Origin: Anaerolineaceae bacterium
GTDB taxonomy: Bacteria > Chloroflexota > Anaerolineae > 4572-78
Assembly: GCA_024762375.1 (NCBI GenBank)
Contig: JANTHQ010000023.1
Span: forward strand, 1-12,326
DNA: 12,326 bases
Direction of reading: 5' to 3'
Shown here: positions 1 through 5,863 of the stretch, piece by piece
Position numbering within the stretch: position 1 is the stretch's first letter
Layout of the letters: each line of letters starts with the position of its first letter
Notes under the pieces: generated by a model
Seen by the model: only the letters and a program-made list of their open reading frames with translations
What the model was told of the DNA's origin: nothing
The model's database searches: none
Translations under genes and position numbers: made by a program

Positions 1-359
1 GCCAGCGCATCGTTCAGATCTTCTGGTGATTGAGGGCCGACCATCCGCTGTAACTCACGTCCATTTTCTGAAACCAGCAATATGGTGGGATGTCCCAATA
101 TGTTATATGCACGAATGATTTTGGGACCATCGCCTTTGTCGGCGTTCACCCGTTTGAAGGCAATTTTATCAGCGTATTTTTCTTCTAGCCCATCCACGAT
201 GGGTTGCATGGTTGCTCAAGGCGCTCAGTTATCGGTGTACACAAAAACAAAGGTGGGTTTGCCGTTTTCTCCCAGCGCAGGGGTGGCAACGGCATTGGTA
301 CAGGCTGTGGCCAGTGCCGCAAGTAACGCAAGTAAGGTTAAAATCATCAATCTTTTCAT
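1..359 (-). CDS. Thioredoxin-like lipoprotein, putative UxxU selenoprotein (C-terminus outside window)
   Basis: Seen: reading from the ATG at 359, preceded by AGGAAG five bases upstream, gives 119 visible residues interrupted only by TGA at 227-225 and 218-216 (residues 45 and 48). Residues 1-20 form a signal peptide (basic MKR, Leu/Ala core) ending in LATAC, a weak lipobox with Cys20. The mature part has the strand PTFVFVYTDN, then U-A-P-U, ATMQPIVDGLEEKY, an FKRVNAD strand, IIRAYNILGHPTILL with the cis-proline (Pro91) of the thioredoxin fold, then GRELQRMVGPQSPEDL. The TGAs replace exactly the two cysteines of the CxxC redox motif. Family knowledge: such proteins are extracytoplasmic thiol-disulfide oxidoreductases, and UxxU motifs forming a diselenide are known in the unrelated SelL family. 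Inference: both UGAs encode selenocysteine, helped by the hairpin at 189-203. An automatic call would probably start at Met51, downstream of both TGAs, or label it a pseudogene. Alternatives are a two-mutation pseudogene or a sequence error, both less likely. Confidence 0.85.
189..203 (-). promoter_or_regulatory. Putative bacterial SECIS hairpin in the selenoprotein mRNA
   Basis: In the mRNA sense (minus strand) CCCATC (203-198), loop GTG (197-195), and GATGGG (194-189) form a perfect 6-bp stem within the coding sequence. The first loop base is G and is followed by U, as in SelB-binding apical loops. The loop begins 18 nt after the second UGA and 27 nt after the first; known bacterial SECIS elements lie roughly 16-37 nt downstream, so one hairpin could serve both codons. 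There is no experimental support, and short hairpins also occur by chance. Confidence 0.6.
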
Positions 360-398
360 AAACACTTCCTATAATTTAATAATTTTATCTGATTTTTA

Positions 399-427
399 TG
401 GACAAAGTGTGTGTTTCCGGCTACACT
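399..427 (+). promoter_or_regulatory. Sigma-70-type promoter for the DUF2085 gene
   Basis: TGGACA (399-404) and TACACT (422-427) are separated by 17 bp. The predicted start of transcription near 434 gives a leader of about 22 nt containing the AAGGTGG ribosome site. The same 97-bp intergenic region must carry the promoter of the divergent selenoprotein gene; its AT-rich half (370-398) is the likely place, but I see no convincing -35/-10 pair there. Confidence 0.5.
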
Positions 428-455
428 ATCCCATACAATTTTTAAGGTGGTGGTA

Positions 456-1205
456 ATGGAACATTCAACCGTAGTTACAAATTCAATGGCAGGCCGGATG
501 GTGATTTGGATGCAGCGTCACTGGCTGTTTCTTTTCGGCGCGATGGTCGGCGTCTGGGTTTTACTGCCGTGGCTCGCACCGGTGCTGATGTGGCTGGGCT
601 TTCCTGCTGGCGGCGAAGCCATCTATCGCGGGTATACTGTTTTTTGCCACCAATTGCCGGAACGCTCGTATTTTCTGTTTGGTCCCCAACCGATGTATTC
701 TTTTGGAGACATTAACCAAGTTTGGCAATACACCGATATTTCTGGTTTACGAAAGTTTACCGGCACGCCGGATATGGGTTTCAAAGTGGCATGGTCTGAC
801 CGGATGGTTTCTTTTTACACCCCGCTGTTCATCGGTTTTTTGCTGATGGGATTTTCGCGGTGGAGAAATCGCCGAAGAACGGGCAACCCGTGGGCAACAT
901 CCGGTTGGAAATCGATGCCATGGTGGATTTTCGCGCTGACACTGCTGCCGCTTGCGCTCGATGGCGGGTCGCATTTTATCAACGACATCATCAACTTTGG
1001 CGGCGGCTTCCGCGATACCAATGCGTGGCTCGCGGTGTTAACCAATAATGCCTTCCCCACGACATTTTATGCCGGCGATGCCATCGGGTCATTCAATTGG
1101 TGGATGCGGCTGTTCACCGGGCTACTCGCAGGTTTCGGTATGGTTTTTTTCTTCTATCCACATTTTGAAGAAGCAATGTCTACCGATGCGGGTACATCCG
1201 AATGA
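456..1205 (+). CDS. DUF2085 family integral membrane protein
   Basis: This 249-aa membrane protein carries the DUF2085 signature CHQLPERS at residues 64-71 after the first hydrophobic segment, and a second family-like stretch LALDGGSH near 166-173. Hydrophobic segments lie at about 24-48, 118-134, 154-170 and 216-235, suggesting four membrane helices. The start at 456 was chosen because AAGGTGG (444-450) lies five bases upstream; the ATG at 411 lies upstream of the predicted -10 and has no ribosome site. It ends in tandem stops (TGA TAA), which shows that TGA is a normal terminator in this genome. It is divergent from the selenoprotein gene and converges with the DUF3105 gene, with 9 bp between their stops. 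The biochemical function of DUF2085 proteins is unknown; the conserved Cys-His pair could be redox or metal related, which is speculation. Confidence 0.85.
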   Translation: MEHSTVVTNSMAGRMVIWMQRHWLFLFGAMVGVWVLLPWLAPVLMWLGFPAGGEAIYRGYTVFCHQLPERSYFLFGPQPMYSFGDINQVWQYTDISGLRKFTGTPDMGFKVAWSDRMVSFYTPLFIGFLLMGFSRWRNRRRTGNPWATSGWKSMPWWIFALTLLPLALDGGSHFINDIINFGGGFRDTNAWLAVLTNNAFPTTFYAGDAIGSFNWWMRLFTGLLAGFGMVFFFYPHFEEAMSTDAGTSE

Positions 1206-1214
1206 TAACTTGAA

Positions 1215-1790
1215 CTAACTCGGTGTTTTTTCCGGGCCTTTGTCTCGCCAAGTATTGATAAACGCCGATATTTTCGCCTCATTGTATGAATCAAACAGCT
1301 CGACACGCTGCCATGCCGTTACGGCGATGGGGGCATCTCGGTTGGTGCGTGGCACAGCAATCACCTTGAAATTGTTGTATTTCCCCACTAGCGCACGCAA
1401 TTCATTTTGTACCGAACCACAATCGGGCAACTGCGCGCAATCGTATGAAACCACCACATAACCGTGTTCCAAATTGTGCACGATGACCTCATCGGCGATG
1501 GGTGTGTCGTAAAAACCGGGGTCTGCTGGCCTTTCTGCGTGTGCACCGGATGTGGGCGGGTCAGATACATAATCTGCGTGGGCTTCGCCTGCCGTGATGT
1601 GCGTCTGCCCCTGATATGCCACGTGCTCACCCGGTTTGGCAGAAGGTTGCCCCTGTTGGAACGCCCACACGATGAAGCCGACTGAAAACAATACCGCGAC
1701 TATCTCCATACCAATGCGCCAACGCCTGGTTTGCTGAAGTTTCTTCTGATGTGTCGCTTGACGTGCTCGTAATTTTGCTTTCTTCGCCAT
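1215..1790 (-). CDS. DUF3105 domain membrane-anchored protein
   Basis: A 191-aa protein with a lysine/arginine-rich cytoplasmic N-terminus (1-25), one transmembrane helix (about 27-45) and an extracytoplasmic DUF3105 domain. Family motifs seen are DPPTSGAH (77-84), the HNLEHGYVVVSYDC segment (105-118) and a second cysteine at 124. The His-rich motifs and the C-x5-C pair (118/124) suggest a metal- or redox-dependent site, but no activity is established for the family. The start at 1790 is supported by GAGAGGGG about eight bases upstream; an in-frame ATG at 1883 would overlap the preceding SHOCT gene by 65 bases and lacks such a site. It is the last gene of a three-gene operon, 28 bp after the SHOCT gene. 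Confidence 0.82.
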   Translation of the reverse strand: MAKKAKLRARQATHQKKLQQTRRWRIGMEIVAVLFSVGFIVWAFQQGQPSAKPGEHVAYQGQTHITAGEAHADYVSDPPTSGAHAERPADPGFYDTPIADEVIVHNLEHGYVVVSYDCAQLPDCGSVQNELRALVGKYNNFKVIAVPRTNRDAPIAVTAWQRVELFDSYNEAKISAFINTWRDKGPEKTPS

Positions 1791-1818
1791 AAATGTTTCC
1801 CCTCTCTCCAAGGTGTAT

Positions 1819-2055
1819 TTAACCTGAACGCAGTGTATTTTGCATTTGCTTGTATTCATCGGCGGTAATCTCGCCGCGCGCAAATCGTATCTTCAAAATT
1901 TCTTCTGCCGACAGAGGCTGGTTGGGATTTGGGGTATCTTGATTAGCCGAAGGAAACATCAACCCCACCAGCCAAACAGCCAGTGCAACCAAGCCGCCCC
2001 AAAACACAATCATCAGCAATATTCCCCATAATCCCATCCCAAAGCCCATCATCAT
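1819..2055 (-). CDS. Small SHOCT-domain membrane protein (second of tandem pair)
   Basis: 78 residues: a Met/Gly-rich start (MMMGFGMG), one transmembrane helix (about 9-33), a Pro/Asn linker, and a C-terminal SHOCT motif (about 49-76) with the typical EEILKIRFARGEITADEYKQM pattern. Three ATG codons lie in a row; the first (2055) is placed by GTGAGG eight bases upstream. SHOCT is a short C-terminal helical-hairpin motif, thought to mediate oligomerisation and found on many membrane proteins. The gene begins 10 bp after the upstream paralogue ends, so the two are almost certainly co-transcribed. The exact role is unknown. Confidence 0.82.
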   Translation of the reverse strand: MMMGFGMGLWGILLMIVFWGGLVALAVWLVGLMFPSANQDTPNPNQPLSAEEILKIRFARGEITADEYKQMQNTLRSG

Positions 2056-2065
2056 AGTGAAAGCC

Positions 2066-2341
2066 TCACGATATATCTTTCAGCATCGTTTGATATTCGT
2101 CTCGGCTAATTTCACCGCGAGCATACCGTTCTGCCAGAATTTCTTTTGCTGTCTGCCGGGGTGCTGCAGCGATGTTACCGCCATAGGATGCACCGGTATT
2201 TCCCCGTGTGAATTGTCGAACAGCCCACACCACCAAAAAAACAATCCCAATCATAATGGCAATGTTGAATATCAGACCGATATAACCACCCATCAATCCG
2301 TATCCACCGAATCCGGGGCCATACCCTCCCATCATACCCAT
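2066..2341 (-). CDS. Small SHOCT-domain membrane protein (first of tandem pair)
   Basis: 91 residues: a Gly/Met/Tyr-rich N-terminus (MGMMGGYGPGFGGYG), a transmembrane helix at about 21-43, and a SHOCT motif at 64-91 (AKEILAERYARGEISRDEYQTML). The start at 2341 is chosen over the upstream in-frame ATG at 2362 because AAGGAGGT lies eight bases before it and would be inside the gene otherwise. It shares architecture and the SHOCT motif with its downstream neighbour, pointing to a local duplication. It is first in an operon with the second SHOCT gene and the DUF3105 gene. No function is known; binding of soft metals by the Met-rich N-terminus is speculation. Confidence 0.82.
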   Translation of the reverse strand: MGMMGGYGPGFGGYGLMGGYIGLIFNIAIMIGIVFLVVWAVRQFTRGNTGASYGGNIAAAPRQTAKEILAERYARGEISRDEYQTMLKDIS

Positions 2342-2387
2342 AAGATTGCACCTCCTTTTCAAGATAATTTTTTGCCACGTACCGCAG

Positions 2388-2417
2388 CATATATTTTGGT
2401 CACAGTATATCCAACAA
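2388..2417 (-). promoter_or_regulatory. Candidate promoter of the SHOCT-SHOCT-DUF3105 operon
   Basis: On the minus strand TTGTTG (2417-2412) and TATATG (2393-2388) are 18 bp apart. A competing -10, TATACT (2409-2404), has no good -35, which would fit activation from the direct repeats upstream. Confidence 0.3.
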
Positions 2418-2436
2418 ATATGACAACAATTTAACA

Positions 2437-2458
2437 GTTATGTGAAGGTTGTGTGAAG
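2437..2458 (-). promoter_or_regulatory. Tandem 11-nt direct repeats resembling a PhoB/OmpR-family box
   Basis: On the minus strand CTTCACACAAC is followed immediately by CTTCACATAAC, matching at 10 of 11 positions. An 11-nt periodicity with a TTCACA core is the usual form of binding sites for OmpR/PhoB-family regulators. It lies about 100 bp upstream of the first SHOCT gene. The two-component system in this window is NarL type, so the cognate regulator would be encoded elsewhere. Confidence 0.4.
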
Positions 2459-2509
2459 ATTTATGGCGGCGGCTGTCAGAGGTTTTTGATAGCGACATTT
2501 GGTTCGGGA

Positions 2510-2674
2510 TTAACAACTTTCTTTCTGCAAAATGAGCATCCATTGCCATCCGGTGGGGACATCGCCGGTAATCAGTTCAACGCCGTGGCAGATCTCGGGG
2601 ATGACGTCTAATCCATTGGCTATTATTTCTTCCATCAACGCATCCGGTATGGTATAATCGGGTTGGTAAGTCAT
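2510..2674 (-). pseudogene. Probable IS256/mutator-type transposase N-terminal remnant
   Basis: A 54-codon frame whose first half (MTYQPDYTIPDALMEEI, then NGLDVIPE) resembles the N-terminus of IS256-family (mutator) transposases, where a short leader is followed by a G-L-D-x-L/I-P-E motif. After Glu the expected R-x-x-x-N-x-A-M-Q segment is absent; the sequence continues as ICHGVELITGDVPTGW and stops. Family members are about 400 residues, so this would be a decayed or chimeric scrap. An upstream GTG at 2701 is in frame but no strong ribosome site precedes either start. A real small protein of unknown role cannot be excluded. Confidence 0.35.
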
Positions 2675-2750
2675 TGGGTTTCTCTTGTTGGGTTTGGTCA
2701 CTTCTCAGGATACTCAATGGCTTACTTCCCCGCCAATTTTACGGAATGAA

Positions 2751-2767
2751 TAGCGCACAAAGCGCTA
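2751..2767. promoter_or_regulatory. Inverted repeat upstream of the histidine kinase
   Basis: TAGCGC (2751-2756) and GCGCTA (2762-2767) form a perfect 6-bp inverted repeat around ACAAA, about 40 bp before the probable -10 of the kinase operon. It could be an operator. The rest of the 2675-2821 interval shows no gene on either strand that I can support. Confidence 0.25.
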
Positions 2768-2807
2768 AAAAACGTACAAAAATAGAGGGAGATGGTCGCA
2801 AAGATCA

Positions 2808-2813
2808 TATAAA
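2808..2813 (+). promoter_or_regulatory. Candidate -10 element of the two-component operon
   Basis: TATAAA lies eight bases before the kinase ATG at 2822. No -35 consensus is visible at the usual distance. If used, transcription would begin at or within a base or two of the start codon, giving a leaderless or nearly leaderless mRNA. Confidence 0.35.
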
Positions 2814-2821
2814 CAATACTT

Positions 2822-5125
2822 ATGAAAGGCATGCGATTCCAAACAAAGCTTCTGGTGCTGACAATCTTCTGGAGCTTTGCACTGGTCATCAACCTAGTTG
2901 GGTTAGGATATTTAGCATTCTCTGTACCCTCCGCACTGAAAACTGCAGAACAAATCAGCTTTTCTCAACAGCGAGCATCGTTGCAAATGCGAGCCGAGTT
3001 GCGTGATGCTGAAGCGGCTCTATATCGTTATTTGATGGAAGGTGAGCCCGGCTTTAAACTACAATTTGAACATCATCTCCAAGCATTTCAAAACTATCTT
3101 GCAGATTATGAACAAACCGTACACACTACTGCTGAGAAAAAGTGGATCGAACAGTTACAACAAAACTATGCCTCCGCACTTGATACCGGCCACGCTTTAA
3201 TAACATTACGCGACCAACAAAATGCCGACCTTCAAAAATTAGAAAAAGCAAGTTACACGGCTAATACATTGCTCGCAGGTCCCGTCTTAAACGATCATTC
3301 CGATGACCCTGCTTATCAACACATTGTCAGCGAAATGCAATCAAGTATGCAAGAAATGCTGTTGGCTATAACTGCGTATCTGAACACTCACCAAACACGC
3401 GAGCGCACCCGTTTTTCAGATGCAGCAATCCGTTTTTATCAAGCCGAACAACAATATAAAAGTTGGGCATCAACCTCTCAGCAACGGGATTGGGATAGAA
3501 TGCTGCAAGAATCCTTTGCTAGCATTCAGGGCACCGGATTGCACCTGATCAGTGGTCGTGATCAACAGATGGAGAAGTTTGCCAGCTTCGCTGCTATTCT
3601 ATTCCATATGGGTGAAGGACTCTTACTCAAAAAAATCCAGCCAATGGCAGAACAGAATCTCAGTCAAACCTGGGCAAATCTGTTAGGGGTGGTACGTTTT
3701 GTGTTACTGTCCAGTTTTTTCAGTTCGGCTACAGTCTTTTTGCTTGCAGTTGCATTAACGACCCCATTGGTTCGAGAAGTAAATACCGGCATAAGGGCAC
3801 TGTTACTGGGTGCCGACCGGATATCAAGTGGAAATTTAACCGAACCCGTACCTGTACCAAAGGGGATAGAACTACGACGATTGGCAAAAACATTTAACGT
3901 AATGATGCAAGAGTTATCATTACGCGAACGGCGGTTAAAACGACGGTTATCAGAACTTGAGGCATTGCGAGAGGTCAGTTTACAACTTACCAGTACGTTA
4001 GATCCAGCAATGGTTTTTGAAACCATTGCTCAATCGGCAGTACGTTTGGTGAGTGCCGAAGAAGTACACATCTTTATGTTTGATGCCAATTCTCAAACCT
4101 TGCAATTTATGGGAAGCGCTTGGCGCAAGAACGTGATTCCGCCTGCAGCACGGCAACCGCGAGCAGATGGTTTAGTAATGCAAGTCGCTCACAGTGGAAA
4201 AACGATGGTCGCCAACCACGCCCAATCGCACCCGTTATTCACAACAAAACAAGCACAAGCATGGGGCATCGAAGCAGCTGCCGGATTTCCGTTGGTCGTC
4301 GGCAAAAAAGTGGTGGGTGTTTTACAGGTTACAGTGAAAGACCGCGATACATTCAGTGATGATGATTTGCAAATTTTAGAACTTTTGGCAGACCAAGCTG
4401 CCGTTACCGTTGAGAACACCAGATTGTACCAAGAAGTAGCCGACCGTGAAGCACGGTTGCAATCGGTATTGCAAAAACTGGCACACGTGCAAGAGGAAGA
4501 ACGGCGGTTGCTTGGACTAGACTTACATGACGGGTTAATGCAATTGCTAATCAGTGCCAATATGCACCTGAATGCTATTGATAGTTTTACAGCAAGCGCG
4601 TTGCCCCAAATTCAATCCGAACTAGCTATTGGGCATACTCGGATCCAATCGGCAATTGATGAAGCGCGGCGGGTTATTGCCGAGTTGCGCCCGGCTGCAC
4701 TGGAAGAACTGGGTCTGGTTGATGGATTACGCCAATACACCGCTATGATGAGTCAGCACGAACAATGGCATCTGGAATTTACAACCAATCTCCCAGAAGA
4801 TTTTCGCATTCCAGCCGAATTGGAAGTTGCGCTATTTCGCATCGCGCAAGAAGCACTATCAAATGCCAAAAAACACGCAAATACACGTCAAATACAACTA
4901 TCGCTAAGTTTGGTAAACGGTAAACTTGTGCTCAAAATTCAAGATTGGGGACAAGGATTTATGCAAGGATCGTTGCGCGACGGGTCAATGCGTTTAGGTT
5001 TATTGGGCATGGAAGAACGCACAGCGATGTTCAACGGCAAATTTCATCTTGACACAGAACCCGGGAGAGGCGTAGCCATAACCGTTGAAATCCCGATGCC
5101 AAAAAATGAAGGAATTTTATCATGA
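2822..5125 (+). CDS. NarL-type membrane sensor histidine kinase (helical sensor, HAMP, GAF, HisKA_3, HATPase)
   Basis: A 767-aa kinase. Transmembrane helices at about 10-34 and 288-313 enclose a roughly 250-residue extracytoplasmic, mostly helical sensor. HAMP covers about 314-368, followed by a charged coiled coil and a GAF domain (about 393-535). HisKA_3 begins near 555 with LDLHDG, His569 being the expected phosphate acceptor. The ATP-binding domain has the N box QEALSNAKKHA (Asn681), DWGQGF (708-713) and GLLGM (726-730). The sensor contains two similar halves (about 64-142 and 178-256), each ending in T-G-x-x-L-I-x-x-R-D-Q-Q. The start at 2822 lies four codons after an in-frame TAA and has no ribosome site; Met4 is an alternative. 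The stop TGA overlaps the regulator's ATG (ATGA), so the two are translationally coupled. The ligand is unknown; the neighbouring sugar importer suggests a nutrient cue, by inference only. Confidence 0.92.
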   Translation: MKGMRFQTKLLVLTIFWSFALVINLVGLGYLAFSVPSALKTAEQISFSQQRASLQMRAELRDAEAALYRYLMEGEPGFKLQFEHHLQAFQNYLADYEQTVHTTAEKKWIEQLQQNYASALDTGHALITLRDQQNADLQKLEKASYTANTLLAGPVLNDHSDDPAYQHIVSEMQSSMQEMLLAITAYLNTHQTRERTRFSDAAIRFYQAEQQYKSWASTSQQRDWDRMLQESFASIQGTGLHLISGRDQQMEKFASFAAILFHMGEGLLLKKIQPMAEQNLSQTWANLLGVVRFVLLSSFFSSATVFLLAVALTTPLVREVNTGIRALLLGADRISSGNLTEPVPVPKGIELRRLAKTFNVMMQELSLRERRLKRRLSELEALREVSLQLTSTLDPAMVFETIAQSAVRLVSAEEVHIFMFDANSQTLQFMGSAWRKNVIPPAARQPRADGLVMQVAHSGKTMVANHAQSHPLFTTKQAQAWGIEAAAGFPLVVGKKVVGVLQVTVKDRDTFSDDDLQILELLADQAAVTVENTRLYQEVADREARLQSVLQKLAHVQEEERRLLGLDLHDGLMQLLISANMHLNAIDSFTASALPQIQSELAIGHTRIQSAIDEARRVIAELRPAALEELGLVDGLRQYTAMMSQHEQWHLEFTTNLPEDFRIPAELEVALFRIAQEALSNAKKHANTRQIQLSLSLVNGKLVLKIQDWGQGFMQGSLRDGSMRLGLLGMEERTAMFNGKFHLDTEPGRGVAITVEIPMPKNEGILS

Positions 5126-5790
5126 CAACCACCTCTGACAAACAAATTTCCGTATTGATTGTGGATGACCACCCCATGGTGCGAGAAGGTATGCGCAGTA
5201 TGCTGCAATTGCCCGAAATAAATGTTATCGGCGAAGCATCCAGCGGGATGGACGCATTGAAACTCACTCAAAAACTGAAACCTGATATCGTGCTCATGGA
5301 CATCCGCATGCCCGATATGGATGGTATTGAAGCTTTGCAAGCCATCAAAAAAGCACAACTGCATTCGCAAGTCATCATGGTAACCACATATCAAAATACA
5401 GCATATCTGTTGCGTGCACTGGCCGCAGGAGCGTCCGGATTTGTTCTCAAAGATATTTCTCGACAAAAATTACTGGAAACCATAAAGTCTGTTGCCGCCG
5501 GCATCTCACGGGTAGACAGAACTTTTTTGCAACGAGTTTTGCAAGATTTATCGGCGCCCAACACCGAACCGAGCAGTACCATATCCGATTTGGTAGAACC
5601 GCTCACCCCGCGCGAAATGGACGTACTCCGATTGCTGGTAGAAGGATTAACCAACCAAGCCATTGCGTATGCATTGGGCATAAAAGTCGGCACTGTAAAA
5701 GGGTACGTACAAACCATTTTGGAAAAACTCAACGCCACCGACCGGACGCAGGCCGCAGTGAAGGCATTGCGTATGGGGTTAGTTGACTAA
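5122..5790 (+). CDS. NarL/FixJ-family response regulator
   Basis: 222 residues. The receiver domain (about 9-125) has the acidic pair Asp15-Asp16, phospho-acceptor Asp60 in LMDIRMPDMDG, Thr88 and Lys110. After a linker of about 35 residues comes a LuxR-type helix-turn-helix (about 160-222) with LTPREMDVLRLLVEGLTNQAIA and TVKGYV, where most relatives have TVK-x-HV. It is the cognate partner of the kinase, whose stop overlaps its start by 4 nt. It probably acts as a DNA-binding transcription factor; the importer beginning 73 bp downstream is the natural candidate target, though only position supports this. Confidence 0.93.
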   Translation: MTTTSDKQISVLIVDDHPMVREGMRSMLQLPEINVIGEASSGMDALKLTQKLKPDIVLMDIRMPDMDGIEALQAIKKAQLHSQVIMVTTYQNTAYLLRALAAGASGFVLKDISRQKLLETIKSVAAGISRVDRTFLQRVLQDLSAPNTEPSSTISDLVEPLTPREMDVLRLLVEGLTNQAIAYALGIKVGTVKGYVQTILEKLNATDRTQAAVKALRMGLVD

Positions 5791-5820
5791 CCCCCCAATT
5801 GGTGGGGAATGTTTCCCCCC
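5775..5820 (+). terminator. Overlapping G/C-rich hairpins at the end of the two-component operon
   Basis: GGGGTTAGT (5775-5783) and ACTAACCCC (5786-5794) form a palindrome spanning the regulator's TAA stop. Next to it CCCC-AATTGGT-GGGG (5793-5807) and GGGGAA-TGT-TTCCCC (5804-5818) are mutually exclusive stems. There is no U-run, so this is not a classic intrinsic terminator; it may be a weak terminator, an RNA stabiliser or an attenuator-like switch before the importer genes. Confidence 0.4.
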
Positions 5821-5851
5821 ATATGGCAGTTTTGTGAAACTGTAATTGCGC

Positions 5852-5857
5852 TATACT
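5852..5857 (+). promoter_or_regulatory. Candidate -10 element for the importer operon
   Basis: TATACT ends six bases before the ATG at 5864. Upstream TTGTGA (5832-5837) is only 14 bp away, too close for a normal -35, so activator dependence is possible. Transcription would begin at about the start codon, in keeping with the lack of a ribosome site. Confidence 0.35.
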
Positions 5858-5863
5858 CATAAT

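Noticed and set aside
1..359. Reading the two TGAs as tryptophan (alternative genetic code)
   Set aside because: It would give WAPW in place of a redox motif; TGA ends other genes in this window and TGG is used freely for Trp.
1..359. Treating the thioredoxin-like gene as an ordinary pseudogene
   Set aside because: Both stops fall at the catalytic Cys positions and both are TGA, with no other lesion in 119 codons; decay would not be that selective. The missing C-terminus is just the window edge.
82..456. Plus-strand 124-codon open frame overlapping the left end
   Set aside because: It lies antisense to the thioredoxin-like gene, has no recognisable domain, and is open only because the opposite strand carries real codons.
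1215..1883. Longer DUF3105 protein starting at 1883
   Set aside because: The extra 31 residues overlap the SHOCT gene and have no ribosome site; the ATG at 1790 has a strong one.
3664..4560. Long minus-strand open frames inside the kinase gene
   Set aside because: They are antisense shadows of the kinase with low-complexity Ser/Arg/Asn composition and no domain.
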